DNA from: Oreohelix idahoensis
Lineage: Eukaryota > Mollusca > Gastropoda > Stylommatophora > Oreohelicidae
Length of the DNA stretch: 64,000 nucleotides
Direction of reading: 5' to 3'
Assembly (NCBI GenBank): GCA_024509875.1
Contig: JAMPIV010004248.1
Coordinates: 127,001-191,000, forward strand
Position 1 is the first letter of the stretch; every line of letters begins with the position of its first letter. The notes under the pieces are model-generated. The model saw only the letters and a list, made by a program, of their open reading frames with translations. It did no database searches and was not told the DNA's origin. A program made the translations under genes and the position numbers. Below, in pieces: positions 10,500 through 22,216 of the stretch.

Positions 10500-11985
10500 G
10501 ATGCGTTTGTATATGAGATATGTAGAACATTTTCCTTGCCTATTCATCCAGGAAATGTTTAATTTTGGCTAATTGGTAAACTTTTTGTGCTGTTTGCTTT
10601 GTGAGTGCATGTACATGTGAGTTCCAACTTAGGTGTTGGTCAACAGTAATACCTAGAGTTCTGTGTTCATTTACGTTTTCAATTAGTGATGTTCCAATGA
10701 AGAGCTGAAGTGTTGTTTTCTGCAAGTTTTGTAGTTTTTGTCTGGTTGATATTAACATACATTTTGTTTTACTAATATTTATTTGCATGCGATTCTCGTT
10801 GCTCCACGTAATAAGATTATGTGTATCGTTTTGTAAAGATTGTTCTAGTGTGGTGCAACATTTATCACTAGTATAGACAGTACAATCATCGGCAAAAAGG
10901 TCACATGATGAGTGTTTGAAGTATAGAGGAAGATCATTCATGTATACGGTAAATAGAAGAGGGCCGAGAATAGAGCCCTGAGGAACACCTGTATGGACAA
11001 CGGTTGGGTTCGACAAGGAATTATTGTAAGAGACTATTTGTTGTCTGTCTGACAGGAACGATTTAATTAACTTTACCAGCTTAATATTTACTTTCATTGT
11101 TTCTAATTTTCTGATTAAAATAAAGTGATCTATCATATCAAATGCTTTTTTGAAGTCTACAAATATTGCTCCACATATGTTATCGTTATTGATGTTTAGG
11201 TGCCAATTGTCTATCATCTTTGTTAAGGCTGTGTGGCATGAATGCTTTGGTCTAAACCCCGACTGACTGTCGATTAGCAGGTCGTTATCTACTAGGTGTT
11301 GTAGTGTTGTTTTGTGGATGTGTTTTTCCAGTGGTTTGGACAGCGACGATATAAGAGAAATGGGCCTATAGTTACTAAGATTACTACTATCAGATGAACC
11401 TGGTTTGAGAAGTGGGTATACTTTAGCGCTTTTAAAAGCGGATGGAAAGTAACTCCTTGCGATACATTGATTATATATGTATGTCAGTGAATCACTAATA
11501 GCAGGTGCGGCAAAACGCAGTATTCGATTACTGATTCCATCAAGTCCCGATGAGTTATTATCTTTAAGGCCAGTAATATAGTTGTAAACTTCGTTAACTG
11601 TTATAAAAGGGATGTCGGGTGGAACTGTGTTAGTACATTTGTTCTCGCAGAACGTTGATAATTTGCTTAAGTCACAAGGGGGAGACGGAATGGTGGATTT
11701 TATATTGTTGATGTCTGCCTGAAAATGATTGCTGAAGTCAGTACAAGTAAGTGGCGTATTGGGAGTATGTGGGTCTGGAAACTTTCGTTTGTTCACTAAA
11801 GTGTTGATTGCCTTCCATATCTCTTTACTGTTTGTTTTACTCTGAACTAAATTTCTAAAGTAGTTTTTCTTTTTTCTGCGAATTAAGTATTGTACTCTAT
11901 TTCTTATTGTCCGATATGTAGTGATATCCTTATTTTTATGCGCTCTATCTCTTTGCCTCATAGCGTCAAGAACTTCTTGTGTGAT
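10500..11985 (-). pseudogene. CR1-like ORF2, reverse transcriptase domain
   Basis: Minus-strand reading with the LINE reverse transcriptase blocks in order: PLLKPG and NYRPISLISSLSK, GFRPKHSCHTA, IFVDFKKAFDMID, GVPQGSILGPLLFTVYMNDL and the catalytic FADDCTVY (about 10,890). A TAG at 10,540-10,542 and another at 11,986-11,988 interrupt an otherwise open frame that continues the endonuclease reading upstream. The rest of the domain is collinear and well preserved, so few changes separate it from a coding copy. The reading then runs into the DNA transposon at 10,499. Confidence 0.9.
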
Positions 11986-12891
11986 CTATGGAGATTTAAT
12001 TTGCCTTTTCACGCGAATTTCTTTAGTAGGCGCATGCTCATTAAAAATACTATAAAATATCATTGTCCAATATGCGATGGCGTCATCAGGATCAGGAATT
12101 TGAAAAACGTTGGCGAGAGGCGCAGTTCGCAAATCATTCAAAAATAATTCACGGTTAAAATTTTTAAGACTTCTATATTGAAAACTAATGTGTTTATTTT
12201 TTGGAGATTTGTACCCATTTTTTGCCCAAGTGCAACATATGGGATAATGGTCACTCATAGCAATAGTAGGGATGGAGCATTCTATAATATTTTCTGGACA
12301 GGTTACATAGATATGATCGATCAGTGTGGATGACGTTGTTGTTACTCTGGTAGGTTTGTTGACTATTTGTTTCATGTTATACGATGCTATGATGTTGGTC
12401 CATATATTGTTTGGTTTGTGCATGTCGATATTAAAATCACCAAGAAGAATAATTTCGTTAACTGTAGTAATAACTTTATCCATCATGTTGGTAAAATCTT
12501 CAAACCATGTTGTTCCTACACTGGGATTACGATAAAGATATCCGATTAAAATAGATCTTTGCTTTTGGGGCTTTATCTCTAACCATATGCATTCTATATC
12601 TATAGTCTCAAGATCGTTTCTGCGGCGATAACTGAGAGAAGTAGAAATATATACTGCTAGACCCGTCTCTAATTGTCTACTAGAATCTCGCCGAATAGTT
12701 TTAAAACCTCTGAGCGCAATGTCATCGTCGGTTATTTTCTCATTCAGACGACTTTCGGAAAAACCAAAAACCTGGAAATTTTGGTTAAGAATTTGTGTGA
12801 GTTCTGGAATTTTACCTAAAAAATGGTTTACGTTCAAGTGTCCAAGCCGTAAGCCAATTGTATTTAGTAATTGTTCATAATTACCTGACAT
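11986..12891 (-). pseudogene. CR1-like ORF2, AP-endonuclease domain
   Basis: Starts with ATG at 12,891 and reads 301 codons. Exonuclease-endonuclease-phosphatase motifs are visible: HLNVNHF near the N-terminus, FSESRLN (metal-binding Glu), GYLYRNPS, LLGDFNID and MSDHYPI (Asp-His pair). This enzyme nicks the genomic target to prime reverse transcription. The TAG at 11,986-11,988 separates it from the reverse transcriptase, but both lie in one frame, so this was a single ORF2. Confidence 0.9.
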
Positions 12892-13226
12892 TTTTATGTG
12901 AAAGAAGTTTTACGCTCAAATAGAAAATAAATAACTAAATAAACATCACGAGGTTGCTATATATGTGAGATTAAAAGTAATAGTACATAAATGCACACCT
13001 TAATACAACAAATTACAAACAATTCAGATAACTGTACTAGTTAAAAATTGTAAGAAAACTGTCACACAACAAGAACACCCATCCACACTGTGAAGGCTAA
13101 CAACAAAGTTAAGCTGCACCAAGAGAATAGACGGGCAGACAAACAAATAGATACTGAGAATAAATAAATAAAGCATTATGCGACAGTTGCTGGTCCTACA
13201 GAGACGTCGACTTGTGAAGGGAACAG

Positions 13227-14534
13227 TCACTGATAATGTTGAGGAGAGGGTTGTGGACAATAAAAGCGAGATGGATTTAGCCGTAAAAGATGATTCATTT
13301 GGTAGTAGGTGTTCGCGGGATGTTGAGGTACTGTTGTTGGATGAATGGGATATTCCGGCCAGTAGGACCTCCAAGTGTAAGGGGCGTAGTTCAAGAGGCT
13401 TTGCTGATGTAGAAAGTTATGAAAGGTTGGGTGTGCGGGTTGATATGGGAAAACCTGTGATGACAACGATGATGGGTGATCTCTCATTGGTGTCTGGTGC
13501 GACAGCGGACGTGGTGAGATTTCAGTAGGTGGACCCTGAGTTGGTTGAATTGAATCTTTTACAGATCTTTGAGAATGGAGTGTCTCAGGTTGTTGTTGAG
13601 GTGGGTCGTCGGTCGTAGAATGTTGCTGAAGGCCGATATTATAGGCTGTTTCTTGCACATCTGTAGTTCTAATAAGGGGTCTGTCTTGATACTCCTGATT
13701 GTGTGACGTTGTCTGGCTGGTGCTTGAAGTTGTGGGTATTGGCGGAAACTCAAGGTCGTAAATTGCATTAGAGGAGTAGCTGGTTACATTCGTGTGTCGT
13801 TTTGAAGGATACTTGGATGCTGATGTGCTGGCTGTGCCTCTGAGGGTGTTTTCTGGAAATTTGATGTTTCTCGCCAACATACTGGTTCCTTGATCGGATA
13901 AGGAAATGTCGCCGCTATAAAGATGCTTCCTAGGAGCTCCGGATGTGGCAAGGAACGAGGAGTGTTCTATAAATGTGTGGTGGTGTCTGACGCAATGCTT
14001 TTTCAATTTTGTGTTGTTCATCTCAACAGATTTCCTATAATGTGAACGAACTGGAGGTATAATAGCTGAAAAATATACCTTTGCATTTTGGAACAGGAAC
14101 TGGAAGTTACTTGTGATTTGATTTAGCTCTGTTTGTGCAATTTCGTTATGCTTTAGCGCGTCCGACAGACCAATGTGCACAGTGACCCTGGCTACATCAA
14201 GATCAGTTTCATATCTTTTAAGGAGAGTCAGTAGGTCCTGCGCAGATGCCCAGTTTTTGTAGCGAACAGTGACCCTGTCTATATCTGCTGTTACTAATTG
14301 ACATTTTTGAAGGTCCTTCACATTTTGGTCACCAAAGATGAAGTGTTTCCTTCTATTTGAAAGATGTGTGTGTGTGTGCGAGTTGCAGTGCGTGCTGTTT
14401 CTTGTGTTTGAACTATGCTGGGATTGTGTGTAGGTTTCTTGCTGTGATGTGAACTGGCTATTGGCAGTGGGGGCTGCCGAGTAGAAATCTGGACAGGGAT
14501 TCTGCTCACGTCTGCAGGGAATTCCAGAATGCAC
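13227..14534 (-). pseudogene. CR1-like ORF1, SGNH-hydrolase-like
   Basis: A 435-codon minus-strand frame. The first half resembles the esterase-type ORF1 of CR1 elements: a block-I-like FIFGDQN (about residue 66), a block-III-like VHIGLSD and a block-V-like GDISLSDQGTSML. At the positions where an active SGNH hydrolase carries Ser, Asn and His, this copy shows Gln, Ser and Ser, so it should be inactive. The second half is rich in Pro, Gln, Ser, Thr and His and looks disordered. The N-terminal part continues in another frame to about 14,700 (basic segment SLKKKRQCN), implying a frameshift near 14,500. It ends 335 bp before ORF2. Confidence 0.7.
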
Positions 14535-14725
14535 AGGTCATGGTCTTCTTTATGGCTCGGTTCAGCTTGTGTCGTATGTTGTACTTCACTACCGTCGGAA
14601 TTTCCCTCTGAGCTTGTGTTTATGTTACACTGTCTTTTTTTCTTTAGACTGAAGACCTTCAAACGCTTTGAGAGTAGGTGTAATGGCTCAACATGATCAG
14701 TTATGGAACATTCAAGTTCAACATC

Positions 14726-15098
14726 AACTTACCGGTTTAATTCTCAAAACGTGGCGGATCATTTGTTTCGTGTCACTTTATTACGAAGACATACAATTAA
14801 TCCTTGGTCGCATTTCATGAGTTCCACATATTTATAATATACATTTCATATCCCCAATGCTGTATCACTTTCATCATGTCCAGACGGTAAATATTTATTA
14901 GTAATAAATTTGATTCATAAATTCATGTATTTCTTGCATATCAGTTCATTCCACATTCAAAAGCTTATAACTTATATTGTAGGTCCGATCAGACACAATA
15001 TTCAAATACACTCTCCGAACTGTATACAGCCGTCCACTGGACATACATCAACACAAACGAATCCAGTTGCTACTCAAAACATTCGCACGTCACTTGCT
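14726..15098. other. No gene recognised
   Basis: Presumed 5' UTR or flank of the CR1-like LINE. No motif could be assigned. Confidence 0.5.
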
Positions 15099-15531
15099 TT
15101 TATGGGTTGTAGTCATGGGCAATGACTACAACCCACAAAAGCCAGATCCAAACCTCAGAAATGAGGTATCTGAGGAAGGTGGTTGAAGTAACAAGAAGAG
15201 ACATGGTCCGCAACCAGACGATACGCCAAGGCCTAAAATCCCACCCCTGCAGATCCAAGTAGAACAGTCCCAACTAAGATGGTTTGGCCATGTCTGCAGA
15301 ATGGGAGAAGATCGGCTACCACGACAAGCATGGGAAACAAAGAGCCAGGAATCCAAACCCCCAGGACGACCCAGAGTTCGCTGGGAGGACAACATTAGAC
15401 AATCTTTGAAGGACCGAGGACTAGAAGGGAACCAGGCCAGGAGGAAGACAGCCGATAGGGTAGTCTGGCGCTCTCTCTTCCAAACCTCTACACCTCACGG
15501 TAGAAGGGGAACGACTAAGTAAGTAAGTTTC
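15096..15531 (+). mobile_element. LINE 3' fragment with fold-back 5' end
   Basis: The C-terminal coding tail of a LINE, near-identical to 56,244-56,686. It includes AQLRWFGHVCRM-type residues, the GRPRVRWEDN block and the ending TPHGRRGTTK, followed by AAGTAAGTAAG. Frame shifts near 15,235 break the coding part; the open piece is 15,301-15,522. The 5' end is unusual: about 21 bases (15,096-15,116) are an inverted copy of the element's own first bases, so the end forms a hairpin around GGGCA. A matching target duplication was not found. Confidence 0.85.
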
Positions 15532-17701
15532 CTTGCTCAAGAATGATTTAAAGGTAAGATGTTATTTACATATGTTTTATTTATTACTGTATTTTCTATA
15601 TTCTTATGTTTATTTAGGTGTTGCACACATGCGCAAGTGTTATATAGTTAGTTATTTAAGTTTTTTGGCGGCCTTATGCTTTTGCAAGCTAAATAAAAAC
15701 TGTGCTTCGACTTTCGTCGATTTTCGACTTTCGTCAGTGCTCTGGTCCCTAACCTGTCGAAAGAGTGAGGTAAGCCTGTAATTCGTAGTTTAGGACAGTT
15801 ACAAACAAAGTGAGTGAGTGATTGATATCTTTAGGACTGAGGAAACTGGAAGCCAGGGTATTATGTAAAATATATTAGCATAAGTAAAATCATAGGTTCT
15901 TACACGATTTGAAAATTTTGATGTAAAACACTTATATTAATAAAATGGAGATATTTATCATACTGTAGTTGAATCTAATCTCCAATACGAAATTTGACAC
16001 ACATAAAGGTATGTTTCAGCATCCTAGGTACATATCCAGTGTTCCGTGTTGCAAATCGCGCTAATGATCCCTGTCTACGAAGCACTATTTTTGTCTTGCC
16101 TAATTGGCAGGGAGGATAGTGTGATTCAATTCAGTAGCTAATCGGTGGTGCTGTTCGGAAGGTTTTGGATTCCATTCTCCGGTAAGCCACTCACTTCTGT
16201 TGTTTTTCTCTTGTCTAATTTTCTACTTCTTTATATCTCACGAGTGGCTGAAACATACCTTTATGTGTGTAATAATATTTATTTACTGGCTCCAAGCCTG
16301 AAGTTTCCCCTCTTTATCTGTGTAAATGTGTATACGATATGTTGTAATGTTATACCACACTGTTGTTATAATTAATATATCTCACCACTACATTTTAATA
16401 TAATTTACGGATATATACATATTGTCACAGAACGACCCGGAAACCTTTCATTTCTTATATCAACCCGTAATTCATTTTGTGCTATTCACGTTCTATTTTC
16501 CTGCCTGGACAATATTTGGTATTTTCCAGTCATTGGTTACACGTCTTCCTGTAATAATTAGTCATGTCTGTTTGCCTGAGCGTCTCGGTAGAGGTAGTAG
16601 ACAGCTGACGCAATATGTCATGTTGGTGAAAATTCCTGTGTATCAAACATGGACGCGTCGGATTAACACGTAGATCGCCCAGCGAGTTACTTATCGTTGA
16701 TTTGGCTATTGTGATTTCCTAATTTCTGTCGTGGAGAGAACATAACCTAGATGGTCACATGATGAATAATTGTTTGTACATGTACAGGGCGGCAAATTAT
16801 CCACGTGCTGACATATTCTAGACACGCACCTGAAAGACGGAATGTTGTAATAGCTTCCGGGAAGATAGGATCAGTAATAAATTCAGAAGTTGTGAGTTGT
16901 GAACGTGATAATCCTAGACGGAAAATCACAATACCTTTTATGGAGAGTGACCTTTTTGAATTTCACAAACGTAAGAGTCACACAGAAAAGTCCATGAGGA
17001 AAGTTATCATAACAAGCATGATTGAATACAATTGGCTGGGCAATTCTAGATGTTATAAACAACACTTCTGTTTAGGGCCTGGTCAGATTGTAACAACCGC
17101 GGGTGTGAGACGAAAGCTGCAATATAATCTGAGTCTATTGCTGGTTTAGAGCACTCCCCTGCACTTCCGACTGCTTAAGCGATCAGACGTGGTGTTGTTT
17201 TGAGACGAAGCAAATTTTGGAGAAGGCAAAAGCCAGATAAGTTGAATCTCTTTTCATTTTAATTAAGTATTAGTAGATTATAATTAGGATCTATTTGGTT
17301 ATTAGATGGATATTTAATTACGAGCTAGGAATATTAGGATAAATTAGGGATAGCCTAATAGTTAAAAAGATTAAAATAGGCCCAAGCGCCACGTGTTGTC
17401 TGGTGTGGTACATCAGCCGTATTTCAGATAAATTAGTTTTTATTCTGTAACATATTGAAACTAAATATTAAGTACCTCTAGTATTCGTAAATCGCCTTAA
17501 ACATTTGTTAATAATTGGTAGGAGTGTTAGTATTAATTAAAATATTAGTGAAATAGAAAAAAATAAGCCCAGGTTGGCCTACCACGTGGGATCTTCATAA
17601 GCGAGGTGCAGTAGCCATTTATTTTTCCTTTGTGTAATACTGGCATCTTCCATCCTTGAGCCGCGTGTGTACAAAATTAAATTTTAAATTACTAGCTTAG
17701 T
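15532..17701. other. No gene recognised (2.2 kb)
   Basis: Unassigned DNA. A small direct repeat TTCGACTTTCGTC occurs twice near 15,706-15,737, and 17,250-17,560 is very AT-rich with many ATTAG phrases. Open frames at 15,533-15,781, 16,145-16,375, 16,422-16,673 and 16,805-17,149 are short and carry no recognisable domain. Confidence 0.5.
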
Positions 17702-18519
17702 AGTAGGTCTAGTGGGAGGTCAATAAACAACATTAGATACGCAGATGATACCGTGTTGTTAGCTGAAAGCGAACAGGAGTTACAAGAACTAGTGAAGCAA
17801 GTGAACAGTGTAAGTCATGAATATGGACTCGACATTAATATTGAGAAAACAAAAACTATGATAATTAGCAAAACAGACGATAAACCCACATTAAAGATAA
17901 GCGTGAATGGGAAAATCCTGGAACAAGTCAAGAGCTACGTATATCTTGGTCATATAATAACGGAAGATGGCAGATGTGAAACAGAAATCAAGAAGAGAAT
18001 AGGAATGGCCAAAGCTACATTCAACAACATGAAACATATACTGACATCCAAACAGTTATCTCACAAATTAAAACTGAGAATCATAAAGTGTTATATATAT
18101 TCTGCATTTCTGTATGGTGCAGAAACATGGACGATGAATAAGCATTTGGAAGAAAGAACTGAGGCTCTTGAAATGTGGATATATAGAAGAATGGGGCGTA
18201 TCTCATGGAAAGAGATGAAAACAAATAAGGAGGTCCTAGAAAATCTAGGTATGAAAAGAAAACTAATGAGGGAGGTCAAAGTTCGGCAGCTAAAATACTT
18301 TGGCCACATAAAAAGGCATAACACCTTGCAGAAGACCATAACAGAAGGGAGAGCTGAAGGCAAACGTGCAAGGGGAAGACAGCGCTATAAGTGGGAAGAT
18401 AACATCAAGAGTCTATCAGAGTGCACCACCAAGACAAGAGACAGAAGACGTTGGAGATTCATTACAGCCAACCTTCGTTGTGGAGATGGCAACTGATGAT
18501 GATGATGAGTAGGTCTAGT
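17702..18519 (+). mobile_element. 5'-truncated LINE with target duplication
   Basis: A 794-bp insertion (17,714-18,507) flanked by a perfect 12-bp direct repeat AGTAGGTCTAGT (17,702-17,713 and 18,508-18,519). It ends in a short ATG/GAT repeat tail. A second copy of the same family lies on the minus strand at 36,690-37,185, with a few extra residues (WTGK) that this copy lacks. Confidence 0.93.
17714..18496 (+). pseudogene. LINE reverse transcriptase, C-terminal fragment
   Basis: An uninterrupted frame of 260 codons starting inside the reverse transcriptase. NNIRYADDT gives the catalytic YADD, then INIEKTKTMI, SYVYLGHIITEDG, FLYGAETW, WIYRRMGRISWKEM, YFGHIKRH and RGRQRYKWEDN follow, and the frame ends at a normal stop next to the tail. 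There is no start codon because the copy is truncated by target-primed integration. The open frame implies a fairly recent insertion. Clade: an AP-endonuclease LINE with the same tail architecture as the RTE-like element at 37 kb, but clearly another family. Confidence 0.88.
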
Positions 18520-18681
18520 CAGCTTTTAACTATTGGTATCTAGGCCTAAACATAATTGAAAATTTATATTTAAAAATAGGCCTAGTAATAATTTATCTGT
18601 GTTAATTTTGTATGAGACAGAGGGAACCAGAGGATAAATACTAATTATACGTCAGCGGTGATAGGTATAAAATAAGGATAG

Positions 18682-20721
18682 TGTCGTGAAACGAAGTGTA
18701 ACCCACTACTTTGTTAATCACTATGTCGAGATACAGATTTGCTTCAACCAATCAACGATCAACGTTCACCAGTCTCTGAGACAGAATAAATTAACGGCCA
18801 TCTTGTTCACGCAAGATGGCCGATGAAAACTGAATAAAATTAGGCTGTATGAGACCAGGTACAAAACCGGAGGAAACCAATCAACTTGCTCCGCCAGGAA
18901 CCAACCGAAAGCTTTCCTCAAGTAGTTACTTGACTATATAATCGGGCGGATTTTATGCTAACCACGCAAACCCGAACTTGACGCCAGAGATACAGACTGA
19001 AGAGGGAGAAGCTGTCACCTTGATTTATGGTAACTTACCTGAGGGCATCGACCTGCAACCTACTTCACTAAGTCGCGTCAAAACCTGGCCAGTTTAAAAT
19101 CTTAGGAGGGTAAATATTTTTACGATAACCGTTGGTATTTGTTGTGTGTCATTTATACTACCTATCAGGTTACTGATTGTATCTTGGGGGGAATTAAGTA
19201 TAATGAATGTATTTCCTATTATGATTGAATAAACGAAGACTAATAGGACTCATACTTCAACCTATTGTCTCCTATACTTCAATCTATTGTCAGTCTATAA
19301 CTTCAGTCTATTGTCTCTGATAATTCCAAACTCCAATATAACCAAAACAGTCCTTGTTAGGACTCAATCTATTGTCTTCTATAACTCAATCTATTGTCTC
19401 AGATAAGACCAACTCCAATATAACCAAAAAAGTCCTTGTCAGGACTCAATCTATTGTCGCATCTAACTCCAATCTATTGTCTCCTATAACTCCAACCTGA
19501 TATATCACCAACCAGTCCTCGTCTCATATACTCCTATCATAAGAACATAACAATATTGTTAGGATATATGTTACCAGCTATTGTCAGAGAGGGCGTGATA
19601 TAGTATAGGGGGAAGGACATTGTTGTATCACACCTAGGTGTACATATTATTGGATTTATTCATGTATTGATTTATATTATGGGATGTATTCATGTATAAA
19701 ATGTATTCATGTATTGAATCTATATTATTGAATGTATCCATGTATTAGTTTATCAAAAAGAATGTTTTGCAAGTAGACACCTGTCTTGTCTCGCTATTGC
19801 TAAATCATACTGAGCCATGTTGTCATTCATCCCACATGCATACATCGGAGACACGCTCATTTCACTCACACTAGAAATAGGTGGGCTTGAGGACAGAAAT
19901 TAGCCCCTATTTTTGCTTTGTTACAGGTTTAATTGTGTCCTAAAAACCTGAGGTCGTATGTTCGAGTCAATCCCGCTGCCTGGAACTCCGCAGGAGCATA
20001 GAGGTTGACCAGACTCTACATCTTTGGTCCCCCTCAGTCTTGGGTGGGCTAAAGGAACGATACTCTGCCGGTGGTGTGAACCAAACAAAGAAGAACAGAC
20101 TTAAGAGAGATGAGTACACATTAGTACCATTTCTGTCGGCATTGTGAGCATAGAACTGTCAATGAAAAAAACGTGAATTAGCGTAGCAAGAGACAATAAT
20201 AAGATCATAGTGGATAAATTATACGTAAATAACAGCATAGCTGATAAACGTTATATCCTTAATTAACAGCACAGCTGATATAATTTTTGTTCCTATAATT
20301 GGAAAACGTGTTGTAATATTTATAAATATAAATATTTGTAAATCATATGTAAACTTACCAATTCATTTCATTCCATTTTTTTGCAACATTCACCTTTCAG
20401 CACAAGAGTAGATAGTGTATATATACTAAATAAAATATAAGGAAATTGTATTTTGAACGACTTGTCAATTTTATCATTGTTAAGTAAAAATCTGTTTCCT
20501 TGCTTTGTTTAATATCACAATTAGTTACACAGCAGAGGTGGCGCTTTATGTCGGTCTCCTCTATACTATTGTTTCGAGATCAGATCATTCACAGCCGTAA
20601 CTAATTTGTGATACCAGTAGTTCTCTCAGACACTGGGACTTCACCATTTTCTGCAGAAATTCTATTTCTGTAATTTTCAGTACTATACTGATCCTACAGC
20701 CAAATAAAACCTCTCGCCACA
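18682..20721 (+). mobile_element. Solo LTR, 2,040 bp, with 5-bp duplication
   Basis: Starts TGTCGTGAAACG and ends CTCTCGCCACA (TG...CA), flanked by the perfect 5-bp repeat GATAG (18,677-18,681 and 20,722-20,726). The first and last bases match those of the second solo LTR at 32,837-35,079 (TGTCGTGAAGTG ... CTCTTATCACA), and both contain an ACCTGAGGG phrase inside. A TATA-like TATATAAT lies near 18,936 and an AATAAA near 19,228. No internal region is present, so this is the product of recombination between two LTRs. A possible pol III B-box-like string near 19,963 was not considered significant. Confidence 0.85.
19255..19515. repeat. Imperfect tandem repeats inside solo LTR
   Basis: Repeated phrases AATCTATTGTCT and CCAATATAACCAAAA...AGTCCTTGT recur several times with changing spacing, forming nested short direct repeats. 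They lie within the LTR and may be a feature of this LTR family; comparison with other copies would tell. Confidence 0.7.
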
Positions 20722-20819
20722 GATAGGACAATTAGAAAATAATTAAACAAAAAGAGTGAAGACTTATAACTCTTAAAAAAAAAAGTATTTGTAGCAAACT
20801 GAAAACAAATAAATCCACA

Positions 20820-21071
20820 ATGCCACCGATTACCAGAATTCAGTCAGGGGAAGGAAAAGCGTGGAGCAAAACAACAGAAAAACAGACTAATGAAGGTACA
20901 TCAAAACAGACAGAAAATGAGAGGAACAAAAGCCCTGGACTAAAAGATACAGAAATTAAGAACAAAATTGAAACAATCAAGGACAAATTAAAAGTGAAGT
21001 CTGAATCAAATAAAGTCAGAGAATCAAATAACAGCAGCAACGAGAAAGAGATAGAAATACTGATGACAAGG
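20820..21071 (+). pseudogene. I-like LINE ORF1, N-terminal fragment
   Basis: Starts with ATG at 20,820 and reads 84 codons of hydrophilic, Lys/Glu/Asn-rich protein (TRIQSGEGKAW near the start) before the Gypsy element at 21,072 cuts it. The sense strand is strikingly A-rich, like the LINE sequence at 30,157-32,836 and 35,085-35,432, so all belong to one element or to adjacent copies. On the far side of the Gypsy element the reading restarts with a near-copy of this same N-terminus (TRSQSGEGKAW) instead of continuing, which implies a duplicated ORF1 start. Confidence 0.7.
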
Positions 21072-22216
21072 TGTTGCTGTCATTTTCGACGGAGTCATCT
21101 GTCAAGTTATTTGCTTATGTTTGTATCATAAGTATAATTGTGTCTTTACCTGCGATGTCAGGTTGATTAGGGGTTGTCTTCCCTTGTTTATTCATTCATT
21201 GTGTTTGACCTTTAGGGTCAGAGGTTGACAGTTCGGCGTAGGCCTATGGGAAGGTTTTTTAAGCGGGAGTGAGATATACTTCCGGGAAGCCGGGAGGTCC
21301 TGTTTTTCTGAAGGGACCAAGAGTCCATTGTTTTTCGGGGAGAATCTTCGAAGTAACTGCTATGGCAGTTTTCCCCAGTGAATCTCTGTGCGTCGGGATG
21401 ACGACAGAATTCCTTGTGTAGTTCTGAGGATTCATTTACCAGGTAATACCGACCTTTATGCATTATTACGCTTTTCGGTGGCAGAACATGTAAAGGATTA
21501 CCTAGGGTGAACAGCAGTTCACGGATCCGCCATTTCAGAACTTATATATTTGTGCTCGAGGTAGCCATCCAAGACTGTTAGTCTTATATTGTCCAGAAAT
21601 CCAGTGACGAAGATATATTGTGGGAGCCGCAGATTGGCGGAACTTCTATCTACAATAAGTATTACTGCAGGGTTGATGATAACCTATTTAACAGAAGTAC
21701 ACGGCCGACGTTAGGACGAGGCCTGTGCTTCCGGCTATTATACTACAGCCTGATATGTGCAATTGGCAGGGAGTGCCAAGTTGCACCTGTGTGTCAAGGT
21801 AACTAAGGCATCTGACGCGTTTAGTCAGAGACGCCAAGGGCGACGCTACGAACTGTCATTATTGAAGAACTTTGCTATTGACCATGCACGTCTATTCTGA
21901 TGTTTACCTTTTTGAATGCCAAATGTATACCTATCGATGTCAGGTCAGCATGACCTTGTTACACTGACTGTTCCTGTTGATATTATGTGTGTTCCCGTCA
22001 ATAAATGTCTTGAAACATGCCTGCAGTGTCAAAGCATCCTTGATTACTGCATGTGAGAGTATGGGTTGCAGGATCTACATCTATACGAGCCTAAACACAT
22101 TCGCGTCTTCATTCGCACCCACACTCAATTCATCATACGCTCGCACTACACATCTAACAACATGTAAACTGTCTTGGGCCAGTGATCACCTCAACAAGAA
22201 AAAAAAGACAGTTACA
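21072..22216 (+). repeat. 5' LTR of young Gmr1-like element
   Basis: 1,145 bp, TGTTGCTG...GTTACA, nearly identical to 29,007-30,151. It contains an AATAAA near 22,000 about 215 bp before its end. Short open frames inside (21,618-21,806; 21,977-22,249) recur in both LTRs and are not genes. Confidence 0.97.

Larger units (their letters stand above)
7565..14725 (-). mobile_element. CR1-like LINE split by a DNA transposon
   Basis: A minus-strand non-LTR retrotransposon with two ORFs: ORF1 (14,7xx to 13,227), then ORF2 with endonuclease (12,891-11,989) and reverse transcriptase (11,985-10,500, resuming 8,323-7,889). A 3' UTR runs to about 7,565. A 2.17-kb DNA transposon (8,328-10,495) sits inside the reverse transcriptase tail, and the frame resumes on its far side. 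Without that insert the element is about 5 kb, the usual size of CR1 elements. The SGNH-hydrolase-like ORF1 also fits the CR1 group. Neither end could be placed exactly and no target duplication was found, so both outer coordinates are approximate. Confidence 0.75.

Noticed and set aside
16805..17149. 114-codon open frame
   Set aside because: No recognisable domain, no splice or element context; left unassigned.
19950..20090. B-box-like GTTCGAGTC considered as a SINE
   Set aside because: No A box, tail or target duplication; lies inside the solo LTR 18,682-20,721.
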